From NCBI GenBank assembly GCA_002307905.1, contig DBUL01000139.1:18864-24429 (forward strand): 5,566 nt of DNA. Direction: 5' to 3'. The notes beneath the pieces are model-generated. The model searched no databases and was not told the DNA's origin. It saw only the letters and a list, made by a program, of their open reading frames with translations. Made by a program: the position numbers and the translations under genes. Position 1 is the first letter of the stretch, and every line of letters begins with the position of its first letter. This DNA comes from Rhizobiaceae bacterium UBA1291 (GTDB lineage: Bacteria > Pseudomonadota > Alphaproteobacteria > Rhizobiales > Rhizobiaceae). Shown in pieces: positions 1-5,566 of this stretch.

Positions 1-1452
1 CTTGGCCAGACGCTCGTCGGCCATGGCTGGATCGACGATGGAATCCGCTTCGGCTGCCAGCTTGTCGAGGTCCGCGTTGCAGTACTTCGCCCAGTTCCAG
101 CCGCCTTCGACTGCACCGCTGCAACCCAGGATCGGACCGTAGAAGTTGGCCGGATCCGGGAAGTCGGCGATCCACGCCATGCCGCCCGACCAGATCATCG
201 GCGCGTTGCCGGCGCCGCCGGCCTCGATCACGTTGGCCTGCGCCAGCGACTTGATCGATGCATTGATGCCGATGGCCTTCAAGTCCTGCTGGATCGCCTG
301 AGCGATACGCGGGTTCGGGTCGGTGTTCATGACGAACAGTTCAGTGTCGAAGCCGTCTGGGTAACCAGCTTCGGCCAGGAGCTTCTTCGCGCCTTCCTGA
401 TCGAACTTGTAGCCGTCATAGCCCTTGGAGTAGCCCGGCATTGACGGCGGAAGCGGCTGGGTGGCGGGAACCGCGCGGCCGTTGATGACCTGGATGATGC
501 GGTCCTTGTTGATCGCCATGTTGACGGCACGACGGACTTCAACCTTGTCGAACGGTGCCTTTGTCACGTTCATGGTGACATAGCCCGTGTGCAATTGGCC
601 ACCTTCGACCACGAGGCTTTTCTGCGCCTCGTCCTTCATCACTTCCACGAACTTGGCCGGCGGAATGCCGTCGCCCGGAATGTCGACTTCGCCGTTCTGG
701 GCACGCAGCAGCGCGACGACCGGTTCCTGGCCGACTTCAACCGTGAAGCTGTCGAGGTAAGGCACACCCGAGATCCAGTAATCGGCGTTCTTCTCGAACA
801 CGAGGCGCTGGCCGAGCGTCCATTCGGCCAGCTTGAATGCACCGGTTCCGACCGGCTTCTTGCCGAAGTCTGCGCCGGCTTCCTCAACCGCTTCCTTCGG
901 CACGACAAACGAGAAGTTGAGCGCCATGATGTGCAGGAATGTTGCGTCCGGGCGCGACAGCTTGAAGACGACGGTGCTCGCATCGGGGGCAGAAACGCCC
1001 GAAACCGTCTCTGCCTTGCCCTCCACGACCGCGTCATAGCCATCGATCATGGCGAAGAAGCCCTGGCCCGGCGACTGGGTGGCCGGATTGATCACGCGGT
1101 TGATCGAGTAGACGACATCGTCGGCGACGAGCGCGCGGCCGTTGTGGAACTTGACGCCCGGACGCAGCTTGAATGTGTAGGTCAGGCCGTCCTCGGAAAT
1201 CTCATGGCTCTCGGCGAGGCCCGGACGCAGATTCGTCGTGCCGGGCTCGTAGTCCATCAGGCCGTCGAAGACCGACTTGATCATCGACCAGTTCTGCCAG
1301 TCATAGCCGATCGCCGGATCGAGCGTTGCGACGTCGTCCTTGTAGGTCACGACCATGTTGCCGCCGTGCTTCGGCTCCTGTGCCTGGGCCGGGGCAAAGG
1401 CCGGCAGGGCCATTAGCGTTGCGAGGGCAGTTGAGAGGATAAGCTTCTTCAT
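1..1452 (-). CDS. ABC transporter substrate-binding protein, family 5 (DppA/OppA type), 3' end outside window
   Basis: Periplasmic solute receptor of a peptide/nickel/opine-type ABC importer; it should deliver ligand to the two permeases encoded just upstream. Translation from the ATG at 1452 gives 484 uninterrupted residues, with the C-terminus cut by the window edge; family members usually have about 500-550. Residues 1-24 form a classical signal peptide: a KK start, a hydrophobic core and AQA before the predicted cleavage, with mature QEPKHGG. The mature N-terminus shows the family pattern TLDPAIGYD, a LRPGLAES stretch, LRPGVKFHNGR and the ADDVVYSINR segment. Near the C-terminus, WIADFPDPANF (about 427-437) is typical of the family. 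The only two cysteines, about 444 and 458, could form a disulfide. AGGAG (1461-1465) lies 8 bases before the ATG. The gap to the permease gene is 27 bases with no terminator, so it is co-transcribed. The binding pocket cannot be read, so the substrate is unknown; the amide-type sensor upstream hints at a small amide or nitrogen compound. Confidence 0.93.
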   Translation of the reverse strand, partial: MKKLILSTALATLMALPAFAPAQAQEPKHGGNMVVTYKDDVATLDPAIGYDWQNWSMIKSVFDGLMDYEPGTTNLRPGLAESHEISEDGLTYTFKLRPGVKFHNGRALVADDVVYSINRVINPATQSPGQGFFAMIDGYDAVVEGKAETVSGVSAPDASTVVFKLSRPDATFLHIMALNFSFVVPKEAVEEAGADFGKKPVGTGAFKLAEWTLGQRLVFEKNADYWISGVPYLDSFTVEVGQEPVVALLRAQNGEVDIPGDGIPPAKFVEVMKDEAQKSLVVEGGQLHTGYVTMNVTKAPFDKVEVRRAVNMAINKDRIIQVINGRAVPATQPLPPSMPGYSKGYDGYKFDQEGAKKLLAEAGYPDGFDTELFVMNTDPNPRIAQAIQQDLKAIGINASIKSLAQANVIEAGGAGNAPMIWSGGMAWIADFPDPANFYGPILGCSGAVEGGWNWAKYCNADLDKLAAEADSIVDPAMADERLAK

Positions 1453-1479
1453 AGGCCTTACTCCTGTTGGTTGAGGGTT

Positions 1480-2400
1480 TCAGCGCAGCTTGATGCGCGG
1501 ATCGATGAGCGGCGAAATCAGGTCGGCAATCAGGTTGCCGATGACGATGCCGCAGGCTGAGACGAGCGTGACGCCCATGATGATCGGGATGTCGACACGT
1601 TGGATCGCCTGCCAGGCCAATTGGCCGATGCCAGGCCAGCCAAAGACGCTCTCGACAACGACGATGCCGGACATGAAAAGGCCGATGTCGATGCCGATCA
1701 TGGCGATGATCGGGAGGATGGCGTTGGGTAGCGCGTGTCCGAGAATGACCTTGCTGCGGCCGAGGCCCTTGGCGCGGGCGGTGCGGATGAAGTCGGCACG
1801 CAGCACATCGACCATCGAGGATCGCATGATGCGCGAGTACCAGCCTGAGCCAAGAATGCCGAGTGTCACTGCCGGTAGCACAAGATGGGCGAACGTGCCG
1901 TAGCCACCAATCGGAAACCAGCCAAGCTTCACGGCGAAGACAAAGAGCAGCAGCAGGGCGACAACGAATTGCGGCGCGGAGACCGTCAGGAAGCTGGTCA
2001 GCATCAGGCCATTGTCGATCGCCTTGCCGCGATTGAGCGCCGCGATGATGCCAAGCGGCAGGCCGATCAGAAGCTCGCAGCCAATCGCCGCCACGAGCAA
2101 GAGCAAGGTTGCCGGCAGGCGCGAAAACAGCAGTTCGGCGACTTCCGTCTTCTGCAGATAGGAGCGTCCGAAATCGCCCTGAACAAGGTTCCACAGATAG
2201 TTGCCGTACTGGACGAGGAACGGCTGGTCGAGGCCAAGCTGCTGGCGGATGCTTTCCACCGTCGCAGCCGTTGCGGAACGACCGGCGATCTGACGGACCG
2301 GGTCTGCCGGCAGCACGTAGAGCAGGACGAAGGTGATGAACGAGACGCCGAGCAGGATAAGCGCCGACTGAACGAGGCGTCTCACGATATAGGCAGCCAT
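1480..2400 (-). CDS. ABC transporter permease, DppB/OppB type
   Basis: Inner-membrane channel subunit (306 aa) of a peptide/nickel/opine-type ABC importer, partner of the DppC-type permease encoded before it. The N-terminus MAAYIVRRLVQSALILLGVSF is the usual DppB opening: a short basic cytoplasmic start, then the first membrane helix. It is followed by the periplasmic segment with LPADPVRQIAG and the RQQLGLDQPF motif (about 52-61). Several hydrophobic helices follow between about 97 and 295. The cytoplasmic EAA loop that docks on the ATPase is visible at about 204-227 (DFIRTARAKGLGRSKVILGH), then FGWPGIG (253-259). Length is normal for the family. The start is well fixed: the upstream stop and this ATG share one base (TGATG at 2402-2398), and an AGGGG lies about 9 bases upstream, suggesting translational coupling. 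The substrate cannot be told from the permease. Confidence 0.95.
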   Translation of the reverse strand: MAAYIVRRLVQSALILLGVSFITFVLLYVLPADPVRQIAGRSATAATVESIRQQLGLDQPFLVQYGNYLWNLVQGDFGRSYLQKTEVAELLFSRLPATLLLLVAAIGCELLIGLPLGIIAALNRGKAIDNGLMLTSFLTVSAPQFVVALLLLFVFAVKLGWFPIGGYGTFAHLVLPAVTLGILGSGWYSRIMRSSMVDVLRADFIRTARAKGLGRSKVILGHALPNAILPIIAMIGIDIGLFMSGIVVVESVFGWPGIGQLAWQAIQRVDIPIIMGVTLVSACGIVIGNLIADLISPLIDPRIKLR

Positions 2401-3299
2401 CAGTCACGCCCCTGTTGTGTCGGATCGAGGATGTCGCGCAGCGCGTCGCCGACCAGGTTGAAGGCGAGTGCAAGCAGCAGGATCGCCGCGCCCGGAATGA
2501 AGACGAGCCATGGGGCCGACTGGAAGTAGGTTTGGTTCTCGAAAATGATGTTGCCCCAGGATGGGATCGGCGGCTGAACGCCGATGCCGAGGAAGGACAA
2601 GGTCGCCTCCAGCAGCACAGTGGTCGAAATGCCGAGCGTGCCCCAGACGATCAGCGTCGGAATGAGATGGGGCAGGATGTGCTTGAAGAGAATGCGACCG
2701 TGACCAGCGCCGAGCGTCTTTTCCGCAGCGATATAGTCACGCTCGGCCAGCGACGAGGTTTGCGTGAAGATCACCCGGGCCGTCTGCACCCAGTTTACGA
2801 ATGCGATGACCATCGCGACGATCCAGAGCGATGGGGAGAATATCGCTGCGAGGCAGATCGCAAGCAGGAGTGCCGGAAACGCCATCATCAGATCGGTGAA
2901 ACGCATGAGCACCGCACCGATCACCCCACGGAAATAACCCGCGGTGACGCCCACAAGCGTGCCGATCAGCAAAGCGGCTCCATTGGCAACGAGGCCAATC
3001 ACCAGCGAGGTCTGCGCGCCGTACAGGATGCGCGAGAACAAGTCGCGACCCAGAAGATCCGTGCCGAACCAGAATGTCTCATTCGGCGGCAGCGGCGCGC
3101 CTTCGATCGTCAAGCCGTCAAAAAACTGCTCGTAGGGATCGAACGGCGCAAGCCACTTGGCGAAGACCGCGCCGCCGACGCAGATGACGGTGATCAGCAG
3201 CCCCAGGAGTGCCAGCTTGCGCCCAGCCAGTTGACGCAGCACGGACGGCCCGCTCTCCGGAACGACCAAGGGTTCAGGCGAGATCGATGTGTCTGCCAT
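2400..3299 (-). CDS. ABC transporter permease, DppC/OppC type
   Basis: Second inner-membrane subunit (299 aa with the chosen start) of the same importer. The N-terminal cytoplasmic tail of about 27 residues is followed by RKLALLGLLITV, the first helix typical of the OppC N-terminal domain. Then come the family signature FGTDLLGRDLFSRILYGA (about 78-95), several membrane helices, the EAA loop at about 187-214 (RDYIAAEKTLGAGHGRILF) and LSFLGIGVQPP (about 235-244). An in-frame ATG at 3323 would add eight residues (MRMRGALT). I prefer 3299 because GAGGGG (3308-3313) lies 8 bases before it, whereas 3323 has no good ribosome site. The gene starts inside the 3' end of the ANTAR gene (26-base overlap) and its stop shares a base with the next start. 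It pairs with the DppB-type permease, so a complete importer needs one or two ATPases not seen here. Confidence 0.95.
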   Translation of the reverse strand: MADTSISPEPLVVPESGPSVLRQLAGRKLALLGLLITVICVGGAVFAKWLAPFDPYEQFFDGLTIEGAPLPPNETFWFGTDLLGRDLFSRILYGAQTSLVIGLVANGAALLIGTLVGVTAGYFRGVIGAVLMRFTDLMMAFPALLLAICLAAIFSPSLWIVAMVIAFVNWVQTARVIFTQTSSLAERDYIAAEKTLGAGHGRILFKHILPHLIPTLIVWGTLGISTTVLLEATLSFLGIGVQPPIPSWGNIIFENQTYFQSAPWLVFIPGAAILLLALAFNLVGDALRDILDPTQQGRD

Positions 3300-3885
3300 C
3301 GTCAGTGCCCCTCTCATTCGCATGGTTTGCCACGAGCCGCTCCGCGGCGGTTTCGATTGTCACGCGCCACGCCATCGCGGTCTGGCGCAAAAGGTCATAG
3401 GCCTCGGCCTCGGTCTTGCCCTTCATCACGAAGAACATGACTGCGCGCACGATCGTCTGGCGCGCCGAGAGTCGGCTTTGCAGGTCGGCAATCAACGCCT
3501 CGGATGCATTGGCGCGATCGAAATTGCTGCGCGCGACGAGGAGAGCCGCGTAGACGCCCTTGTCGCTCATCGGCTTGAGGAGCTGCGCGTGGGCTCCCAT
3601 TTCCATTGCCCACCTCAAGCGGCCCGGCGCTTCCGAGCCGATCAACGCGATCATCGGCATCGGCGATTGACCAGGTGCCCAAGGGAACTGCTCGTCGTGT
3701 CCCATGTCGGCATCGTAGAAGATGAAGTCCGCCTCGATCGCCTCAGCCGGAAGTTCCGGCCAAGCCTCGCGCACTTCCAGCCCGATCACGCCGAGCTGGC
3801 GAACAAGCCCGTGAACCGAGGGGTGTGGCCGGTGCAGGATCCAGGCTGTTGCCCCGCCGAGGTTTTCCGTCCTGATGCGCGTCAT
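3274..3885 (-). CDS. amiR: AmiR-like ANTAR-domain transcription antiterminator
   Basis: Cytoplasmic RNA-binding antiterminator (203 aa; P. aeruginosa AmiR is of similar size). Residues about 11-120 form a receiver-like fold. It keeps D58 after a hydrophobic strand (DFIFYD) and the K104-P105 pair, but the acidic pair expected after the first strand is missing (AWILHRPHP), so phosphorylation is unlikely: a pseudo-receiver, as in AmiR. Residues about 120-140 look like the helical coiled-coil linker. About 134-187 is the ANTAR domain, with AVMFFVMKGKTEAEAYDLLRQ (split at 148-158 and 159-168) and TAMAWRVTIETAAERLV. Its start overlaps the stop of the AmiC-like gene (ATGA, 3885-3882), with AAGGTGG just upstream. 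In the family, AmiC binds and silences AmiR until ligand arrives. By inference its RNA target is the leader before the operon, where a terminator lies. The symbol is by homology; the real inducer is unknown. Confidence 0.9.
   Translation of the reverse strand: MTRIRTENLGGATAWILHRPHPSVHGLVRQLGVIGLEVREAWPELPAEAIEADFIFYDADMGHDEQFPWAPGQSPMPMIALIGSEAPGRLRWAMEMGAHAQLLKPMSDKGVYAALLVARSNFDRANASEALIADLQSRLSARQTIVRAVMFFVMKGKTEAEAYDLLRQTAMAWRVTIETAAERLVANHANERGTDDGRHIDLA
3308..3313 (-). promoter_or_regulatory. Ribosome binding site deciding the dppC-type start
   Basis: GAGGGG on the minus strand lies 8 bases before the ATG at 3299 and inside the coding sequence of the ANTAR gene. The alternative ATG at 3323 has no comparable site, so 3299 is preferred and the annotated protein loses eight residues. 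Confidence 0.6.
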
Positions 3886-4958
3886 GACACCACCTTCAGC
3901 CGGTACCCCGTCTGCGCAGGCTGCGAACGGTGTGTCAGATAGGGATCGGCGCGCATCGCAGGCAGCCGCTTGATCTCTCGGAATCGACCGTTCTCAAGCC
4001 GCGCAATGATGGCAGGCTGGCGCGCGTGCAGATGCACAGGGTCGAGCGGCGTCGGGCGGCCGCTGCGAAGCGCCGTATTTAACAGCTCCGCCAAAGGGAG
4101 CTCTTCTGCCCCCGGGCGGCCATGAAGCAGCAATGCCAGTTCATGCACGGACTGGCGCGCCATCTCGTGAAACGATCCGCCGATGCCGCCGTCGGGCTCG
4201 AACCAGGGACCGGCCGAGACCACCCCTTCGGCAGCGTCGCCGGCCGCCTCGATTTCGCATTCGGTGAAGTTGCACGAGAGCACGGTCAAGCCATCGGCGA
4301 ATTCAGCCTCCTGCTTCAACTGGGCAAGCCGGGCCAAGAACGCATATGAGCTGTCGCCAACGAGCGAGTTCAGGATGAAATCCGGCTTCAACGCCCTGAT
4401 GTCGCTGATGATGTGATCGAGTTCCGTGTCACCAATTGGAAGGTACCGGTCGCCCAGCACCTGTCCGCCCGCCGCTGCGATCTTCTCGCGGGCGATCTGT
4501 GCCATCTCCCAACCCCAGATATAGTTGGAGCCGACGAGATAGGCGCGAGTGCCGAGCGTGGGCAGCGCCCAGTCCAGAAGCGGCAGCAGATGCTGGTTGG
4601 GACAAGAGTGCATGTAGGCGACCCGCTCAGACGCCTCGAAGCCCTCGTAGGGCACCGGGTACCACAGAATCCCGTCAAAGCGCTCAAGCTCCGGAATGAC
4701 CTCCTTGCGGCTTGCAGATGTGATGCAGCCGAAGATATGGCGTGCTTGAGAACCACGCAGGATTTCACGGCACAGCGGCGCATAGCGGTCGAGCCGTCCA
4801 TCCGGGTCGCGCTCGGTGACGCGGAAGGAAACGTCAATGTTCGGGTCGGCATTCACCTCCTCCACACCACGAAGCACTCCGTCGCGGCTCGCACGGGACA
4901 ACGCGGCATACATGCCGCTGCGTGAAAGAAGTACGCCTATATCTACGACCCGCTTCAT
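3882..4958 (-). CDS. amiC: AmiC-like cytoplasmic ligand sensor (periplasmic-binding-protein fold, Peripla_BP_5/6 type)
   Basis: Ligand sensor and negative regulator of the AmiR-like protein (358 aa; AmiC of P. aeruginosa is about 385). It has the fold of branched-chain amino acid/urea receptors but no signal peptide: it begins MKRVVDIGVLLSRSGMYA, so it acts in the cytoplasm. AmiC-like landmarks in order: the first-lobe start IGVLLSRSG (7-15), RDGVLRGVEEVNAD (25-38), IFGCITSASRKEVIPELE (75-92), LWYPVPYEGFE (98-108), which resembles the ligand-pocket region of AmiC, GSNYIWGWE (143-151), the lobe 2 hinge around ILNSLVGD (195-202) and a C-terminal MRADPYLTH (335-343). The next gene overlaps by ATGA, the arrangement expected for partners made in equal amounts. 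The ribosome site is weak (only GGAA about 7 bases before the ATG), and an intrinsic terminator ends 13 bases upstream, so expression probably depends on antitermination. An alternative role as a urea or branched-chain amide sensor is possible; the ligand cannot be read from sequence. Confidence 0.9.
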   Translation of the reverse strand: MKRVVDIGVLLSRSGMYAALSRASRDGVLRGVEEVNADPNIDVSFRVTERDPDGRLDRYAPLCREILRGSQARHIFGCITSASRKEVIPELERFDGILWYPVPYEGFEASERVAYMHSCPNQHLLPLLDWALPTLGTRAYLVGSNYIWGWEMAQIAREKIAAAGGQVLGDRYLPIGDTELDHIISDIRALKPDFILNSLVGDSSYAFLARLAQLKQEAEFADGLTVLSCNFTECEIEAAGDAAEGVVSAGPWFEPDGGIGGSFHEMARQSVHELALLLHGRPGAEELPLAELLNTALRSGRPTPLDPVHLHARQPAIIARLENGRFREIKRLPAMRADPYLTHRSQPAQTGYRLKVVS

Positions 4959-4970
4959 CGACGTTCCAAT

Positions 4971-5019
4971 ACAAAAAGCCCCGACCGATGCGCGTTGGGG
5001 ACGCGATCGAAACGGGGCT
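4971..5019 (-). terminator. Intrinsic terminator in the 5' leader of the amiC-like operon (attenuator)
   Basis: On the minus strand AGCCCCG (5019-5013) pairs perfectly with CGGGGCT (4983-4977). Inside, after a small TTT/GT internal loop, CGATCGCGT (5009-5001) pairs with ACGCG-C-ATCG (4995-4986) with one bulged C, closing on the five-base loop CCCCA (5000-4996). The outer stem runs straight into TTTTTGT. This is a long GC-rich hairpin followed by a U-tract, the standard form of a Rho-independent terminator. It ends only 13 bases before the amiC-like ATG and cannot serve the upstream gene alone, whose stop is about 350 bases away. In view of the ANTAR antiterminator encoded in the same operon, it is read as a regulated leader terminator. 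Confidence 0.85.
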
Positions 5020-5049
5020 CAGGTGCCAGCTATTTGTCTTAATCTAGAC
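5016..5049 (-). promoter_or_regulatory. Two tandem six-base-loop hairpins, candidate ANTAR RNA target
   Basis: On the minus strand the first hairpin is GTCT-AGATTA-AGAC (5049-5036; 4-bp stem), and after 8 bases comes GGC-ACCTGA-GCC (5027-5016; only 3 bp). The 3' arm of the second lies inside the 5' arm of the terminator (5019-5013), so the two cannot form together, which is the logic of known ANTAR leaders. Both loops start with A, as in the ANTAR consensus, but the fourth base is T in both rather than the expected G, and the stems are short. The position fits well and the motif fits poorly, so this is a candidate only. Confidence 0.35.
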
Positions 5050-5126
5050 TCGAAAATTGCAGATTGGAAGCTTAATTACGGGGCAGAACGGTGAAATTGC
5101 ACAATTGCTTCTCGCCAAGTTCATTC

Positions 5127-5143
5127 TGCGCAATATTTGTGCA
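5127..5143. promoter_or_regulatory. 17-bp palindrome resembling an NtrC-type operator
   Basis: The minus strand reads TGCACAAATATTGCGCA: half-sites TGCACA and TGCGCA around five bases, with one mismatch between TGCACAA and TGCGCAA. The NtrC consensus (TGCAC-Y-N5-R-GTGCA type, essentially GCAC-N7-GTGC) is met in the outer bases apart from one position (GCGC for GTGC). It lies about 170 bases upstream of the amiC-like ATG. A second TGCACAA in opposite orientation sits at 5098-5104, inside a perfect AATTG-N2-CAATT dyad (5095-5106). No convincing sigma-54 promoter accompanies it, so binding of another dimeric regulator is equally possible. Confidence 0.4.
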
Positions 5144-5172
5144 TTTGCTGTCTTTTTTGTCCGACGCCTTGA

Positions 5173-5227
5173 GGAGGTGCGAGGGGTCAAGCGATCGACC
5201 TCCGCAACCTGCCCAAGGCTTCGGAGG
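5173..5227 (-). other. Mutually exclusive hairpin arms in the leader region
   Basis: Three segments compete. On the minus strand CCTCCG (5227-5222) can pair with CGGAGG (5204-5199), and GGAGGT (5203-5198) can instead pair with ACCTCC (5178-5173). The middle arm is shared, so only one 6-bp hairpin can form at a time. If the transcript starts upstream of 5227 this could be a folding switch. It could equally be a chance product of GC-rich sequence, as no U-tract follows. Confidence 0.3.
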
Positions 5228-5352
5228 AGACCGTGCCCTGTTCGGCGGCAGACACCTTCTTGTGCTAAAAAAGCGGACGGACAGCACGCGGCCTCTTATC
5301 GGTCATCTGACGACCGCGGAGCGACGTCAGCTTATGCGGAACAATCCGGCAC

Positions 5353-5381
5353 ATTATGTATCAACCTCGTCAGACGGCCAA
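5353..5381 (-). promoter_or_regulatory. Weak sigma-70-like promoter candidate
   Basis: On the minus strand TTGGCC (5381-5376) and CATAAT (5358-5353) are separated by exactly 17 bases, matching 4 of 6 and 5 of 6 of the -35 and -10 consensus. It overlaps the last codons of the upstream gene and would give a leader of about 390 bases before the amiC-like ATG. A match of this quality can occur by chance. No better candidate was seen between 5350 and 5020. Confidence 0.25.
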
Positions 5382-5566
5382 TACCGAGGCGAAACCACCG
5401 CCCGGCGTTCTGAAATTCGTCGTCTGCCCCTGATAGAGTCGTGCCGCGGCCAGCAGAATGCGCCCACCATAGGTGTAGAGCCGGACATCCATCTTGCGCG
5501 CCACGGCCGCGCCGTCGAGCCTGACTGCGCGCTCGCCCGGCGAGGCAAAACGCTGGGCAACATACC
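5370..5566 (-). CDS. C-terminal 64 residues of an unidentified protein, 5' end outside window
   Basis: An open frame enters from the right edge (first full codon 5564-5562) and ends at TGA 5372-5370. It has no start inside the window. About three quarters of its codons end in G or C, as expected for a real gene here, while the overlapping frame beginning with ATG at 5563 yields an R/S-rich peptide typical of a shadow. The peptide starts [11 protein letters not shown] and contains [28 protein letters not shown] and [10 protein letters not shown] before the stop. The regular alternation of strands and the GGGFA end vaguely recall the C-terminal part of ATP-grasp ligases, but I do not recognise the family with certainty. 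It has the same strand as the operon and is separated from it by 411 bases with a terminator, so it is probably a separate unit. Confidence 0.7.
   Translation of the reverse strand, partial: YVAQRFASPGERAVRLDGAAVARKMDVRLYTYGGRILLAAARLYQGQTTNFRTPGGGFASVLAV

Larger units (their letters stand above)
4959..5369. other. 411-base non-coding leader and intergenic region
   Basis: No credible gene was found on either strand here: the open frames crossing it lack family features and ribosome sites, and the stretch 5030-5160 is clearly more AT-rich than the coding regions. From right to left it holds a 6-bp stem with a 12-base loop (5307-5312 with 5325-5330, no U-tract, so not a terminator), an A6/T6 run at 5267-5272 without a proper hairpin, mutually exclusive CCTCCG/CGGAGG/CCTCC pairings (5173-5227), the NtrC-like palindrome (5127-5143), the second dyad (5095-5106), the two small hairpins and the terminator. 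It most likely carries the operon promoter and a regulatory leader RNA. Confidence 0.75.

Noticed and set aside
589..1416. Plus-strand open frame of 275 codons
   Set aside because: It lies antisense to the intact substrate-binding protein, has no recognisable domains, and its R/H/D/V-rich composition is typical of the reverse strand of a GC-rich gene.
1301..2473. Minus-strand open frame of 390 codons
   Set aside because: It overlaps the DppB-type permease and the signal-peptide end of the binding protein in another frame. Its peptide is R/H/S-rich without domains, whereas the permease frame shows clear membrane helices and the EAA loop.
3300..3323. Eight-residue longer start of the DppC-type permease (MRMRGALT)
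   Set aside because: No ribosome binding site precedes 3323, while GAGGGG is well placed for 3299.
2415..3440. Plus-strand open frame of 341 codons
   Set aside because: It is antisense to the DppC-type permease and the end of the ANTAR gene. The charged Q/R/E/D-rich product has no family features and is a shadow.
3289..3942. Plus-strand open frame of 217 codons
   Set aside because: Antisense to the ANTAR gene, whose own frame shows a clear receiver-like and ANTAR layout.
5013..5028. TGGCAC on the minus strand as a sigma-54 -24 element
   Set aside because: The -12 position reads CCCC where TTGC is required, and the resulting start would remove the 5' arm of the terminator from the transcript.
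5043..5072. TTCCAA-N17-TAGATT as a sigma-70 promoter close to the terminator
   Set aside because: Only 3 of 6 and 4 of 6 consensus matches; too weak to annotate.
5267..5272. T6 run on the minus strand as a terminator for the upstream gene
   Set aside because: No stable stem directly precedes it; only three base pairs can be drawn.
5072..5287. Minus-strand open frame of 71 codons in the leader
   Set aside because: It could be a leader peptide by position, but there is no ribosome site, no run of repeated regulatory codons and no recognisable sequence.
5057..5413. Plus-strand open frame of 118 codons across the intergenic region
   Set aside because: It crosses the leader region and the end of the upstream gene antisense, has no ribosome site or domain, and its composition changes abruptly along its length.

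Overview
The window looks like chromosomal or megaplasmid DNA of a GC-rich proteobacterium, most likely an alphaproteobacterium of the Rhizobiales type. This is judged from codon use (strong G/C bias at third positions), the protein character and the gene arrangement; no marker gene fixes the species. All supported genes lie on the minus strand, so the window reads right to left.

Layout in transcription order: (1) 5566-5370, the last 64 codons of an unidentified gene entering from outside; (2) 5369-4959, a 411-base non-coding stretch. It holds a weak sigma-70-like promoter candidate, alternative hairpins, a 17-bp NtrC-like palindrome, two small six-base-loop hairpins and, just before the next gene, a strong intrinsic terminator; (3) 4958-3882, an AmiC-like cytoplasmic ligand sensor; (4) 3885-3274, an AmiR-like ANTAR antiterminator; (5) 3299-2400, a DppC/OppC-type ABC permease; (6) 2400-1480, a DppB/OppB-type ABC permease; (7) 1452-1, a secreted family 5 substrate-binding protein that runs off the left edge. 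Genes 3 to 7 overlap or nearly touch and form one operon. The ATPase subunits, and any enzyme acting on the imported compound, are not in the window; if they exist nearby, they probably lie beyond position 1.

How it may work: in Pseudomonas aeruginosa, AmiC holds the RNA-binding antiterminator AmiR inactive until an amide binds, and AmiR then lets RNA polymerase read through a leader terminator. Here a homologous sensor/antiterminator pair is joined to a peptide/nickel-type ABC importer instead of an amidase. A terminator hairpin with a U-tract sits in the 5' leader 13 bases before the sensor gene. The simplest model is ligand-induced, self-amplifying antitermination: the imported compound or a derivative binds the AmiC-like protein, AmiR is freed, the leader terminator is bypassed, and sensor, antiterminator and transporter are all made. 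The genes and the terminator are seen in the sequence; the regulatory circuit is inference from the family.
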